Positions 35,082 through 44,065 of a DNA stretch of 64,000 nt are shown here, in pieces. A program made the position numbers and the translations under genes. Source of the stretch: Mycobacterium pinniadriaticum (lineage in GTDB: Bacteria > Actinomycetota > Actinomycetes > Mycobacteriales > Mycobacteriaceae); assembly GCF_026242045.1 (NCBI RefSeq), contig NZ_JAPJDO010000028.1, positions 1-64,000 on the forward strand, given 5' to 3'. The number at the start of each line of letters is the position of its first letter. Position 1 is the first letter of the stretch. The notes beneath the pieces are model-generated. The model was not told where the DNA came from. It was given only the letters and a program-made list of their open reading frames with translations, and made no database searches.

Positions 35082-35744
35082 ATGCGCTACTGGTCTGTGC
35101 TCATGTTCTCGCTCGTGGTGCTGGTCGCCGGTTGCAGCAAGGAAATCACCGGTGTGGCGCAGGTGGATCCGCGCGGGCCGGCGACCGCGGTGAGCAAGGA
35201 CGGCGTCGGCGTCGTCGCCGGCGATCCGGACGCACCGGTGCACATCGAGATCTACACCGAACCGCAATGCACCCACTGTGCCGATCTGCAGCAGGATTTC
35301 GGCGACGAGCTCTCCAGGTACATGAACCTCGGCCAGCTGGTCGTCACCTACCGGCCGCTGACGTTTCTGGATGACAAGCCGGGCGGGTACTCCGACCGGG
35401 TGAGCAACGCACTGTTCCTGGCGGCCGGACCGGACACCTCGGCCAAAGCGTTTCAGGCTTTCGTACAAGACCTTTGGGGCCATCAGGATCCCCGGGGCCA
35501 GGGCCCATCGGACAGCGAGATCGCCGACATCGCCCGTGAGAGCGGCGTCTCATCCACGGCGGTCGAGGCGATTCGCGCGGGTGAATCCGGAGTGGACCTG
35601 CAAGAGATGCAGGACACCAACTTCGAGTATCTCTACGAGATCGACCCGATCAACACCGGCACACCGACGGTGTTCGACCTGACCAACGACGACAAGGTCG
35701 ACATCTATGACAACAACTGGCTGTCCAAGCTGATGTCGACCTGA
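35082..35744 (+). CDS. DsbA-like thioredoxin-fold lipoprotein
   Basis: 220 residues. Lipobox VLVAGC in MRYWSVLMFSLVVLVAGCSK anchors it outside the membrane. A thioredoxin fold follows with the redox motif CTHC in IYTEPQCTHCADLQ and cis-Pro segment TGTPTVFDL near residue 200. It could catalyse disulfide formation in exported proteins. The C-terminal end overlaps the convergent DUF3592 gene by 40 bases. Confidence 0.85.
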   Translation: MRYWSVLMFSLVVLVAGCSKEITGVAQVDPRGPATAVSKDGVGVVAGDPDAPVHIEIYTEPQCTHCADLQQDFGDELSRYMNLGQLVVTYRPLTFLDDKPGGYSDRVSNALFLAAGPDTSAKAFQAFVQDLWGHQDPRGQGPSDSEIADIARESGVSSTAVEAIRAGESGVDLQEMQDTNFEYLYEIDPINTGTPTVFDLTNDDKVDIYDNNWLSKLMST

Positions 35745-36229
35745 GGCAGCCGGCGCTCCACCACCACCAGCACGGTCAGCACGATCCCGCCGATCAGCCA
35801 CGCCACCACCGCGATCGAGCCCGCCGGGATGATCGCGAGCGCGGCGGTACGGTGTTGCACCCGAACCAGATCCGGGTTGTTCTTGTCGTATTCGACGTAG
35901 ATGCGCATCCCCTCGGCCAGCTCCGAGGGGTAGAGCACCCCGAGCTCGGGACGGTAGGTGACCCGGTCGGGGGTGACGAACTCGATCGTCGAGCGGCGCG
36001 GGCCGGCCGAGAGCACCTCGGCTTGCGCGACGCCCATGTTGCGTTCGATCTGGCGGTCGTTGCGCCAGGCGCCGGCCACCAACAGCACCGATTGCAGGGC
36101 GACCAGACCGATGATGATCCACACCGCAGATTTACTCCAGCGCAACAGTTTTCGCTGGGTCGTGTCGACGACGTCGGGATTGCGCCGGGGCAGGGCCGAT
36201 TTCAGCAGGGCGGACAGCCTGCCGATCAC
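35705..36229 (-). CDS. DUF3592-type membrane protein (Rv0556-like)
   Basis: 174 residues from the GTG at 36229, which overlaps the menD stop (GTGA). Two membrane segments (WIIIGLVALQSVLLVAGAW and IAVVAWLIGGIVLTVLVVV) flank an extracytoplasmic beta-rich domain (VTYRPELGVLYPSELAEGM). The V-G-x-Y-P-x-x-x-x-G-x-x-x-x-Y-D pattern is typical of DUF3592. Function unknown; co-translated with menD. Confidence 0.78.
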   Translation of the reverse strand: MIGRLSALLKSALPRRNPDVVDTTQRKLLRWSKSAVWIIIGLVALQSVLLVAGAWRNDRQIERNMGVAQAEVLSAGPRRSTIEFVTPDRVTYRPELGVLYPSELAEGMRIYVEYDKNNPDLVRVQHRTAALAIIPAGSIAVVAWLIGGIVLTVLVVVERRLPQVDISLDSQLLS

Positions 36230-37890
36230 AGCGCCGCCCGGATCGCGGCGTGCAGCTGACGCAGCGAGGAGCGGTCGGCCTTGACCTCCAGCACCCGCAT
36301 ACCGTCGTGCGGTTCGGCCAGCGCGGGACCGAGCTGGTCGACCTCGATCTGGCGGGACTCGATGTGGTAGGCACGGCACAGGGCGCCCACGTCGACATCG
36401 TGCGGGGTGCCGAAGATCCGCGCCGATACGTCGGAGAACCGCGGGTCACCCTGCTCGAGCAGCTCGAAGATGCCGCCGCCATTGTCGTTGGACACCACGA
36501 TCGTCAGGTTCTTCGGCGTCGGCTCGGTAGGGCCGATCAGCAGCCCTGAGCTGTCGTGCACGAACGTGAGGTCACCGATCAGCCCGATGGTCCTGCCGGA
36601 ATCGATGTCGCCGGCCTCCCGGCTCCGTTGGTGCGCCAGGGCCGCCCCGATGATCGTCGACACCGTGCCGTCGATACCGGCCACCCCCCGGTTGGAGCGC
36701 ACCTTCACCCCGTCGGTGTTCAGCCCGACCAGGGCCGCGTCGCGCACCGGGTTCGACGCGCCGAGCACCAGCTGGTCCCCTGGGCGCACCGCGTCGGCCA
36801 CCGCGGCCGCCACGTGCAGGCCGGTGGTGAGCGGGTGGGCGGCCAGCTGGTCGCGCACCGCGGTGATCGCATGCCGGTTGGCCTCGGCGCATCGGCGCAG
36901 CCAGGCCGGGTTGGGCGTCCCGTGGGTCTCGGCCCGGGTACCGGTGGCCTGCGAATTGCCCGAGACATCCGGCCAGCGGGGACCGGTGGTCAGGGCGAAC
37001 ACCGGCACCGACGGGTCGGCCAGCAGCGCCGACACCGGACGGTGCAGGGTCGGACGGCCCAGCATGATGACCTGGCGGGGCCGCAGCAGCGGCAGCGCCA
37101 GCGGGTGCAGCGGGTTGGCGGCGTGTGGCGCGGTCGGCTCGGCGACCGTGGGCAGCGCGGCCAGGTTGGGGTGCACACCGGCACCGTGCCCGGCGATCAC
37201 CAGGGTGTCGGGCGTCAGGTCGATGTCCAGGGGCTGGTCGAAGGCCACCGGCGGGCTGTAGGTCCAGGGTCTGCCGTCGGGCCGGCCGGGCGGGAATCCG
37301 GTGGACCGGGGGCTCGGGTCTTCGGCGTCGGGTACCAGCGGCTCGCGTAGCGGGATGTCGAATTGGACCGGGCCGGCGTTGGCGGTGCGGGCGCCGGTGG
37401 CCGCGGCCAGCACCCGGCAGGTGGCCGAACGCCACTGCGCGTTGAGCGCATCCAGCTGATCGGTCGAGTCTTCGGCGAGGCCCAGGCTGATCGCGGCCCG
37501 GACCTGGGTACCGAAGTAGCCGAGCTGCTCGAAGGTCTGGTTGGCGCCGGTGCCCAGCAGTTCGTAGGGCCGATTGGCCGACAGCACGATCAGCGGCACG
37601 CGGGCGTAATTGGCCTCGACGACGGCGGGTCCCATGTTGGCCACCGCGGTGCCCGACGTCATCGCCACACAGACCGGTGCGCGCTCGGCCACCGCGAGCC
37701 CGATCGCGAGGAAACCGGCGGTGCGCTCGTCGATGCGGACGTGCAGGCGAAGCCGGCCCGCCCGGTCGGCGTCGGACAGGGCGAAGGCCAGCGGGGCGTT
37801 ACGGGATCCGGGGCACAGAACGACATCGCGGACGCCGCCGCGAATCAGCTCGTCGACGACGACACGGGCCTGGGCCGTCGATGGGTTCAC
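36226..37890 (-). CDS. menD: SEPHCHC synthase (menaquinone biosynthesis)
   Basis: 554 residues starting MNPSTAQARVVVDELIRGGV. ThDP-enzyme features: CPGSRNAPLAFAL, RIDERTAGFLAIGLA with the activating Glu, and the C-terminal ThDP motif GDLTFVHDSSGLL...NDNGGGIFELL. It condenses isochorismate with 2-oxoglutarate. Ortholog of Rv0555. The DUF3592 gene follows with a four-base overlap. Confidence 0.95.
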   Translation of the reverse strand: MNPSTAQARVVVDELIRGGVRDVVLCPGSRNAPLAFALSDADRAGRLRLHVRIDERTAGFLAIGLAVAERAPVCVAMTSGTAVANMGPAVVEANYARVPLIVLSANRPYELLGTGANQTFEQLGYFGTQVRAAISLGLAEDSTDQLDALNAQWRSATCRVLAAATGARTANAGPVQFDIPLREPLVPDAEDPSPRSTGFPPGRPDGRPWTYSPPVAFDQPLDIDLTPDTLVIAGHGAGVHPNLAALPTVAEPTAPHAANPLHPLALPLLRPRQVIMLGRPTLHRPVSALLADPSVPVFALTTGPRWPDVSGNSQATGTRAETHGTPNPAWLRRCAEANRHAITAVRDQLAAHPLTTGLHVAAAVADAVRPGDQLVLGASNPVRDAALVGLNTDGVKVRSNRGVAGIDGTVSTIIGAALAHQRSREAGDIDSGRTIGLIGDLTFVHDSSGLLIGPTEPTPKNLTIVVSNDNGGGIFELLEQGDPRFSDVSARIFGTPHDVDVGALCRAYHIESRQIEVDQLGPALAEPHDGMRVLEVKADRSSLRQLHAAIRAAL

Positions 37891-37987
37891 TCCTACAGCG
37901 TGTCACAGCGCGCCAGATGCGCCCAAACCCACAAACGGGCGCAAAAGTGCGAGTAGATCGCGACAGAATGTCGATCTCGGCGGGTGG

Positions 37988-38776
37988 CTAGACGAGCGTC
38001 CCGGCGAAGAAGTCCAGCATCGCGGTGTTGACCGTCTCCGGGCGTTCCAGGAATCCGAGATGGCCCGTGTGCCCGATCTGGACGTAGCGGCCGTTGGGCA
38101 GGGCGTCGGCGACTTCGCGGCCCAGCGCCGCCGGGGTGAGCAGATCGTCGGCGAACCCGATGACCAGCACTTCGGTCCGGATGGCCCGATAGGCCGCCAG
38201 TCGGTTCTCCTTGGGGTACACCTCGTGCTGGGCGGCCAGGCCCGGCGTGCGTTTGATCGGGAACGCGGTGAACATCTCCATCCAGTCCCCGATGGCCTTC
38301 TCATCGTTGATCGTCTTGGGGGAGAAGTTCTCCAGCACACGCACTTTCGCGGCATAAGCGGGGGGCAGCTGGATTTCTGACCTGGACAATTCGACCTCGG
38401 CGGCGCGCATGGATTTGCGGATGCGGTCCAAGCGCCCGCGGGTGCCCATCAGCACGGCCTGACTGACCAGATCGGGGCGGATCAGCATCAGCTCCTGGGC
38501 GATGTAGGCGCCCATCGACATCGCCACCACCCGGGTCGGGCCGCCGACGACCTGCTCGATGAGCTCGGCCGTGTCGGCCACCATCTGCTCGGTACCGAAA
38601 CCACCGGCATTCTCGGTGGCCCCGATCCCCCGGTTGTCGAATGTGATGCAGCGATAGCCCGCCGCCGCGAACTGCGGGACCTGGTGGATGTGCCAGGTGC
38701 GCCCCGCACCGCCGGTGCCGGCGATGAACAGCACCGGATCGCCGGAGCCGTTTTCCTCGTAGGCCAGGTTGATCAC
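37988..38776 (-). CDS. bpoC: Alpha/beta hydrolase (bpoC, Rv0554)
   Basis: 262 residues from GTG 38776 (M-I-N-L-A-Y-E-E-N-G). Oxyanion region LFIAGTGGAGRTWH, nucleophile elbow AMSMGAYIAQ with the Ser, Asp in IGFADDLLTP and His in IGHTGHLGF. Called a bromoperoxidase in M. tuberculosis but behaves as a serine hydrolase. Last gene of the block syntenic with Rv0566c-Rv0554. Confidence 0.88.
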   Translation of the reverse strand: MINLAYEENGSGDPVLFIAGTGGAGRTWHIHQVPQFAAAGYRCITFDNRGIGATENAGGFGTEQMVADTAELIEQVVGGPTRVVAMSMGAYIAQELMLIRPDLVSQAVLMGTRGRLDRIRKSMRAAEVELSRSEIQLPPAYAAKVRVLENFSPKTINDEKAIGDWMEMFTAFPIKRTPGLAAQHEVYPKENRLAAYRAIRTEVLVIGFADDLLTPAALGREVADALPNGRYVQIGHTGHLGFLERPETVNTAMLDFFAGTLV

Positions 38777-38852
38777 CTGGCAGAGGCTACGCGCCCCCGT
38801 CAGGTCCGCGCTTGTCGCGTTTCCCGACAAGCATCGGGTAAGGATGACGGGT

Positions 38853-39443
38853 ATGGCCAAGAGCATCGGAATCGTGCTGTTCGACGAGGTGGAGGAGCTG
38901 GACGCGATCGGCCCCTGGGAGGTGCTGTCCGCCTGGACTCACCACTTCCCCGACGACGGCTACAGCGTTGCCTGCCTGTCACCCACCGGCGGCCCGGTGC
39001 GCTGCGCCAAGGGCTTGGTGGTGCACGCCCATCATTCCTTTGCCGACGCGCCGCCCCTCGAGGTGCTGATCCACCCGGGCGGCCAAGGCGTGCGCCCACA
39101 CCTGCAGGACGACGCCTGGTTGGAGTGGATCCGCCGTCAGCGCGCGGCAGTGCCCCTGATGACCAGCGTGTGCACCGGTTCTCTGGTCTATGCCGCCGCC
39201 GGACTGCTCGCACACCGCCCGGCCACCACCCACTGGGCCTCGCTGGACCGGCTGGCCACGCTGGACCCGACCATTGATGTCCGGCGCACCGAGCGCTTCG
39301 TCGATCACGGCGACGTCATCACCGCTGCCGGCGTCTCGGCGGGAATCGACATGGCATTGCACCTGATCGCGCGTCTCGCCAGCCCCGACCGCGCCCGCGA
39401 GGTCCGCCGCTACATCCAATACGATCCGATGCCGCCGGTTTAA
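38853..39443 (+). CDS. DJ-1/PfpI-family protein, isonitrile-hydratase-like
   Basis: 196 residues from MAKSIGIVLFDEVEELDAIGP. The DJ-1 nucleophile elbow MTSVCTGSLVYAAAGLL, TTHWASLDRL and ITAAGVSAGIDMALHL match the group that includes isonitrile hydratase and ThiJ-like proteins. It is shorter than the paralog at 44058. It may hydrate isonitriles or be a glyoxalase-type enzyme. Its stop overlaps the stop of the opposing acyltransferase by four bases. Confidence 0.75.
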   Translation: MAKSIGIVLFDEVEELDAIGPWEVLSAWTHHFPDDGYSVACLSPTGGPVRCAKGLVVHAHHSFADAPPLEVLIHPGGQGVRPHLQDDAWLEWIRRQRAAVPLMTSVCTGSLVYAAAGLLAHRPATTHWASLDRLATLDPTIDVRRTERFVDHGDVITAAGVSAGIDMALHLIARLASPDRAREVRRYIQYDPMPPV

Positions 39444-40786
39444 CCCTCGAGACTCGCTTCGAAACCGAAGTCACCGAGGGCTGCGCGCACCACCTCCGTT
39501 AATGCGGTTGTGTCGTTGGCCCGACCGGGCTCCCACGACGCCACACTGAACCACACCTTGCCGCGCAGCGATGCGGCCGACACCAGCAGGTGCCCACCCA
39601 ACCGTTCCAGGGTCGCCGCGGTGACACCCGCTTCACCCCCACGGGTGCCGAAGAAGTCCGCATCGGTGCCGTCGGGCCGGTTCGCCTCGGGGGGCAATTC
39701 CCCGATGTTGGTACACCCGACGGGCTTGCCGACCTTCAGCACCAGGTTCTCCAGGCGGCGCACCACCAGCTTCGGAGTGAACGGGATCATCGCCAAGGGC
39801 GCCAGTAAGGCGTTGCCGTTCTGTCCGAGTTCGACGAGGGCCTGTTTGAGCCCAACACGAAGCTCGGCCAGGTTCTCGATGACCCTGCTCGGGTCGGCAA
39901 GCACCGTAACGGAATTGAGTGGATTGGCTCGGGTATCGCCAGCGGTGCGTTCACTGACCGGTACGGAAAGCACGATGCGTCCATTGCCATCGAGTCGGCC
40001 GAGACGATAGCCGAGCCGCGCGCAGAATCCGGCGAACAGGACATTGCGGGTGCCACCCAGGGCTTTGGCGCGTTCGTCCCATTCCTGCCCGTCGACGTAG
40101 CCGTAGACCCTGGGCACCACCAGTCGCTGAGTCCTCGCGGCCGAGGATGACGCGGGTGAGGAGGACCTGACCGAGGTCGACACATCGTCCTGCTGTTCGC
40201 GGGCGACCCGTAGGCCACCGCCGATTGCCGCCGGGACCTTCAGCGCCGACCGTGCCGTGACGGCGATGTCCTGTCGAAGCGCCTGTCCGCGAGTCCGTGT
40301 GCCGGGTGGCGGAAATCCGTAGTCACGACGGGTGCCGTTCACTGCATCAACGATGGCCAGCGTCCCGGCCACGGCATCACCGGTGGTGTGCGAAACCGCA
40401 AGCGACACCGCGGCACCACCGCCGATGAGCGGCTGCACCCCCAGATGCCAGGGCGGACCGAACTCGGGGTCGATTGCGACAAAGGACCGTTCGTCGACCC
40501 AGTCCCAGACTTCGTCGCGGCGCCGCTGCGCTACGGCGACATCGAGGTCGGACGGCCCGGCATAGGAGACCCAGCGATGCCTACCGAACGGCAGCGGTGA
40601 GCGTTCGATCAGGCGAGCGACCAACGTGTGCTGGAGATTGCGCTGAAACCGACGCAAACCTTCGAGATCGACACCGTCGTCGTAGATCCAGATGTACTGG
40701 ATGACCGGCCCGCGGCCCAGCGCCCGCAGCCCGAGAAACGAACCCTGGTCCATGTACGCCAAAGTATTGTCCGTTGGAGTGCTCAT
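39440..40786 (-). CDS. Condensation/WS-DGAT-type acyltransferase
   Basis: 448 residues from ATG 40786. A start typical of wax-ester-synthase-like proteins (MDQGSFLGLRALG). The central LAVSHTTGDAVAG stands where condensation-superfamily enzymes have H-H-x-x-x-D-G, with the second His and Asp kept. The second half carries LNSVTVLADP and GKPVGCTNIGELP. Such enzymes join acyl chains to alcohols or amines. Its promoter region is shared with the plus-strand oxidase operon at 41122, so it may acylate or release the isonitrile product. That role is inferred from position only. Confidence 0.6.
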   Translation of the reverse strand: MSTPTDNTLAYMDQGSFLGLRALGRGPVIQYIWIYDDGVDLEGLRRFQRNLQHTLVARLIERSPLPFGRHRWVSYAGPSDLDVAVAQRRRDEVWDWVDERSFVAIDPEFGPPWHLGVQPLIGGGAAVSLAVSHTTGDAVAGTLAIVDAVNGTRRDYGFPPPGTRTRGQALRQDIAVTARSALKVPAAIGGGLRVAREQQDDVSTSVRSSSPASSSAARTQRLVVPRVYGYVDGQEWDERAKALGGTRNVLFAGFCARLGYRLGRLDGNGRIVLSVPVSERTAGDTRANPLNSVTVLADPSRVIENLAELRVGLKQALVELGQNGNALLAPLAMIPFTPKLVVRRLENLVLKVGKPVGCTNIGELPPEANRPDGTDADFFGTRGGEAGVTAATLERLGGHLLVSAASLRGKVWFSVASWEPGRANDTTALTEVVRAALGDFGFEASLEG

Positions 40787-41121
40787 AGGGGCCCTTCTTC
40801 CGAGCGGCGATCCGATGTACACCCCACGGTCGAATCGTGACATGCGCCGATGGCCGAGGATCCGCACCGTTGGTGACGCTCGGCGCGACGCTCAATGTAT
40901 ATCCTGCCGTTGACTTTTCCCATCCGGTTAGACGCGGCGAGAAATCTCGCACTTGCCGGGAACTACTCGCGAGTCTGTGACGACCAATACGCCGACCGAC
41001 AACCGAGCGGGTGGCATGCGTTCCCACAGTCTTCGACGCCATGCCGCTCTATTCCGCGACCCGACGGCACGACAGACATGACCCGCGCACACCGGCGCAC
41101 CCCGCGACAGGGAGATTGTTG
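40787..41121. promoter_or_regulatory. Divergent promoter region of acyltransferase and second isonitrile trio
   Basis: 335 bases between divergent starts with no credible gene. A TTGACT occurs at about 40909 on the plus strand and a TATACAT-like -10 (reverse of ATGTATAT near 40892) on the minus strand. I see no IdeR, Zur or LexA consensus and no clear palindrome. Confidence 0.35.
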
Positions 41122-42009
41122 ATGCAGCTCACCGCCAGATCCGAGGAACAAGCCGGCATCGAGGTGCACGACTTCGATCCGACGGTGGCGACCAGCGATG
41201 ACATCCAGACCCTTCGCCACCACATCTACGCCGACAAGATAATCGTCCTCAAGGCCCAAGACCTGAAGCCGGCAGCGTTCGTTGAACTAGGCCGCCACTT
41301 CGGCACGCCGGTTTCGTACTACGAGCCCATGTATCACCACCCGGAGAACGAGCTGATCTTCGTCTCCTCGACCCTCACCCGAACCGAGGGTCAGATCGGC
41401 GTGCCGAAGACAGGTGGGTTCTGGCACGCCGATTACCAGTTCATGCCAGAGCCTTTCGCGTTCACATTCTTCTATCCGCAGAAACTGCCCACCGGCACCC
41501 GCGGCACCCGGTTCATCAATATGGCCAACGCCTACCAGCGACTCCCGTCGCAGCTCAAGGATGCGATCGCTGACACGTTCAGCAAGCACAGCGCTCGCCG
41601 CTACGTGAAGATCCGCCCATCGGACGTCTACCGTCCGATCGGCGATGTGCTCGCCGACATCGAACGGGTAACACCACCACAAACGTGGCCGACGGTGCTC
41701 GTCCACCCCGTCACCGGCGAGCGGATTCTTTACATATCGGAGGCCTTCACCTACGCGATCCAAGACTCAGGCGGGAACGCGCTCCCGCCATCCTTGATCG
41801 ACGAACTTCTCTTTGTGTCAGGACAACTCGACGAGACCTACGAACATCCCAATATCTTCGTACGGAACTACGAACCGGGTGATCTCGTGCTGTGGGACAA
41901 CCGGACCCTGATCCATCGCGCCTTGCACAACCCGACGAACGAGCCCACCGAGTCCTACCGGGTCACCGTCACGGACGAATACCCGCTCGGCGCCGAGGTC
42001 GCGGCATGA
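41122..42009 (+). CDS. ScoE/Rv0097-like Fe(II)/2-oxoglutarate oxidase, second copy
   Basis: 295 residues from ATG 41122 with GGAGA upstream. TauD-family double-stranded beta-helix. Iron ligands His and Asp in GFWHADYQF, distal His in LIHRALHN, plus the SYYEPMYHH tyrosine block and VKIRPSDVYRPIG, all shared with Rv0097 and ScoE. ScoE-type enzymes oxidise an N-carboxymethyl amino acyl chain to an isonitrile. The protein is clearly a divergent paralog of the gene at 52776. It overlaps the next gene by four bases (ATGA). Confidence 0.88.
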   Translation: MQLTARSEEQAGIEVHDFDPTVATSDDIQTLRHHIYADKIIVLKAQDLKPAAFVELGRHFGTPVSYYEPMYHHPENELIFVSSTLTRTEGQIGVPKTGGFWHADYQFMPEPFAFTFFYPQKLPTGTRGTRFINMANAYQRLPSQLKDAIADTFSKHSARRYVKIRPSDVYRPIGDVLADIERVTPPQTWPTVLVHPVTGERILYISEAFTYAIQDSGGNALPPSLIDELLFVSGQLDETYEHPNIFVRNYEPGDLVLWDNRTLIHRALHNPTNEPTESYRVTVTDEYPLGAEVAA

Positions 42010-42551
42010 CGCAAACATCGGAACCCAGCCTCACCGAATTCCTTCATGACGATGCGGTTCTGCTCAATCGCACAATGACCCCGTACGTCGCCAAGGACAC
42101 CGTTTACCTCAAGCGGGCGACGGTCGCGCGCCACGGTGATCGGATCGTCGGTAAGGGCGATCTGGGGTTCGAACAGTCCTGTTACATCGAGGAAACCGGA
42201 CACTTCAATGCGGTCGAGTTCATCATCTCCTACAACCAGCTCTTCTACTACACACTCGCGGCTTCGGTCCGCGACCGACTGATCCCCGAGCTGACCGGCT
42301 GGACATTGGACGACTACTGGCAGCGGCAGCTGCCCTCGGTACTGATCAGCGAGATGGCCAGTCGCTTCCGGCAACCGATCAACGCGAGGTCGTATCACGG
42401 AACTCTGACGATCACCGACATAGAGTTTCGGCACCGGTCCCGCCCGCTGTTGGCGCTGCAGACCACGATCGAGTTCACTGACGACAACGCGGGGAGTGTT
42501 CTCGGCGATCTCGAAATCGTGCTGGTGGATCTGCCCGCGAAATCACGTTAG
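42006..42551 (+). CDS. FcoT/ScoD-like hot-dog protein, second copy
   Basis: 181 residues. Core SCYIEETGHFNAVEFIISYNQ aligns with AYIRSTGHFNAVELLLCFNQ of the FcoT ortholog at 52237, and the overall length and hot-dog fold agree. ScoD/FcoT was first described as a thioesterase and acts in isonitrile formation by adding glycine to an enoyl thioester. It overlaps the oxidase and the ligase genes (ATGA and TAGTG), so the three are co-translated. Intact frame. Confidence 0.85.
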   Translation: MTQTSEPSLTEFLHDDAVLLNRTMTPYVAKDTVYLKRATVARHGDRIVGKGDLGFEQSCYIEETGHFNAVEFIISYNQLFYYTLAASVRDRLIPELTGWTLDDYWQRQLPSVLISEMASRFRQPINARSYHGTLTITDIEFRHRSRPLLALQTTIEFTDDNAGSVLGDLEIVLVDLPAKSR

Positions 42552-44065
42552 TGGGACGCCATTTCGACCTGGTGTCCACCCTCGAGCGAAACGCGCGAAT
42601 CGGGGGCGGACGAACCGCCTTGATCTGCGGGGTGGCCCGGATTTCGTTCATCGAACTCCTCCGACGATCGCTTGCCGTGTCCCGGGCATTGACCGGCGCC
42701 GGTCTGGGTTCTGGCGACCGGGTCGTCTACGTCGCCAAGGACTCACCGGCGTTGTACGAGTTGCTCTACGGCTGCGCACGTATCGGCGCTGTCCTGGTTC
42801 CGGTCAATTGGCGGTTGGCCGCCGAGGAGGTCGATTACATCGTCGACCATGCGGGCGCCCGTGTCCTCGTCACCGATCGGACCGATCTGGGAGCCGAAAG
42901 AGTAATCCACGTAGCGGACTTCGACGCATGGCGGAATGGTGTACCCGATCTTCCGACTCCGGAGGTCGTGGTCGATCGCGACACTCCGGTCGTGCAGATG
43001 TACACCAGTGGCACGACCGGCCGACCCAAGGGTGTTGTGCTGGCGCACCGGACCTTCGCGGCGGTACGGGAACTCCTCGATGACGCGGGTCTGGACTGGA
43101 TCGATTGGCTGGACTCCGATGTCAGTCTGATCGCCCTGCCCGGATTTCACATCGGCGGAATGTGGTGGGCGACGCAGGCACTCAACCGCGGGATACCCAG
43201 CGTAGTGATCCCCCGGTTCAACGCCTCGGACGCAGTTGCGACGATCCACGACAACGGAGTGACCGTTAGCTGCTTCGTTCCGGCAATGCTGCTGATGATG
43301 TTGTCTGAGCCGGGTTCATCGGCTTACGATTTCGCCACTCTTCGCAAGATCGTCTACGGCGGCTCCCCCATCGGCCCGGACCTGCTCTCCCGGGCGATCC
43401 GGACCTTCGGTTGCGAATTCGCACAGATCTATGGATTGACCGAAACCGGAAACACGGCAGTCTGTCTGCCGCCGATCGAACACCTGCCAGGCCGGGCACG
43501 TCTGCAAGCGGCCGGCCGACCATATCCGGGAGTCGGGGTCACCATCCGCGACACCCGCGGACATCAACTACCACCGGGAGGCTCCGGTGAGGTCTACCTT
43601 CGCAGCCCGGCGCAAATGGTCGAGTACTTCGGCGACCCGGTCGCAACCGCCGAGACAATCGTCGACGGCTGGATTCGCACCGGCGATGCTGGATATCTGG
43701 ACCCCGACGGCTTTCTCGTGATCCGGGACCGCGTCAAGGATCTCATCATCGTCGCGGGCGAAAACGTGTACCCCGCCGAGGTCGAGAAGACGATCAACGC
43801 GCATCCCCACGTGCACGACAGCGCGGTGGTGGGCGCTCCCGATGCCCGGCGGGGCGAATGCGTTCACGCGTTCGTTGTTGCCGAGCCGGGTGCGGACTTG
43901 CAGATCGATGACCTCGAGCAGTTCCTGGCTCAGCGCCTCGCCCGCTTCAAGGTGCCGGGCAGGTTCCACTTCGTCGAGACGATACCGCGGAATCCGAGTG
44001 GCAAGATCCTTCGGCGCACACTGCGGGAGCGGTTCTGGACGGGCCTGGAACGGCAGATCAACTGA
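42551..44065 (+). CDS. Fatty acyl-AMP/CoA ligase (ScoC/FadD10-like), second copy
   Basis: 504 residues from GTG 42551, which shares a base with the previous stop. ANL motifs: MYTSGTTGRPKGVVLAH (A3), IYGLTETGNTAV (A5), GWIRTGDAGYLDPDG (A7), VKDLIIVAGENVYPAEVE (A8), and RNPSGKILRRTL with the terminal Lys (A10). It would activate a fatty acid for loading onto a carrier protein. No ACP or NRPS gene follows on this strand. The 3' end overlaps the opposing isonitrile-hydratase-like gene by eight bases. Confidence 0.87.
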   Translation: MGRHFDLVSTLERNARIGGGRTALICGVARISFIELLRRSLAVSRALTGAGLGSGDRVVYVAKDSPALYELLYGCARIGAVLVPVNWRLAAEEVDYIVDHAGARVLVTDRTDLGAERVIHVADFDAWRNGVPDLPTPEVVVDRDTPVVQMYTSGTTGRPKGVVLAHRTFAAVRELLDDAGLDWIDWLDSDVSLIALPGFHIGGMWWATQALNRGIPSVVIPRFNASDAVATIHDNGVTVSCFVPAMLLMMLSEPGSSAYDFATLRKIVYGGSPIGPDLLSRAIRTFGCEFAQIYGLTETGNTAVCLPPIEHLPGRARLQAAGRPYPGVGVTIRDTRGHQLPPGGSGEVYLRSPAQMVEYFGDPVATAETIVDGWIRTGDAGYLDPDGFLVIRDRVKDLIIVAGENVYPAEVEKTINAHPHVHDSAVVGAPDARRGECVHAFVVAEPGADLQIDDLEQFLAQRLARFKVPGRFHFVETIPRNPSGKILRRTLRERFWTGLERQIN

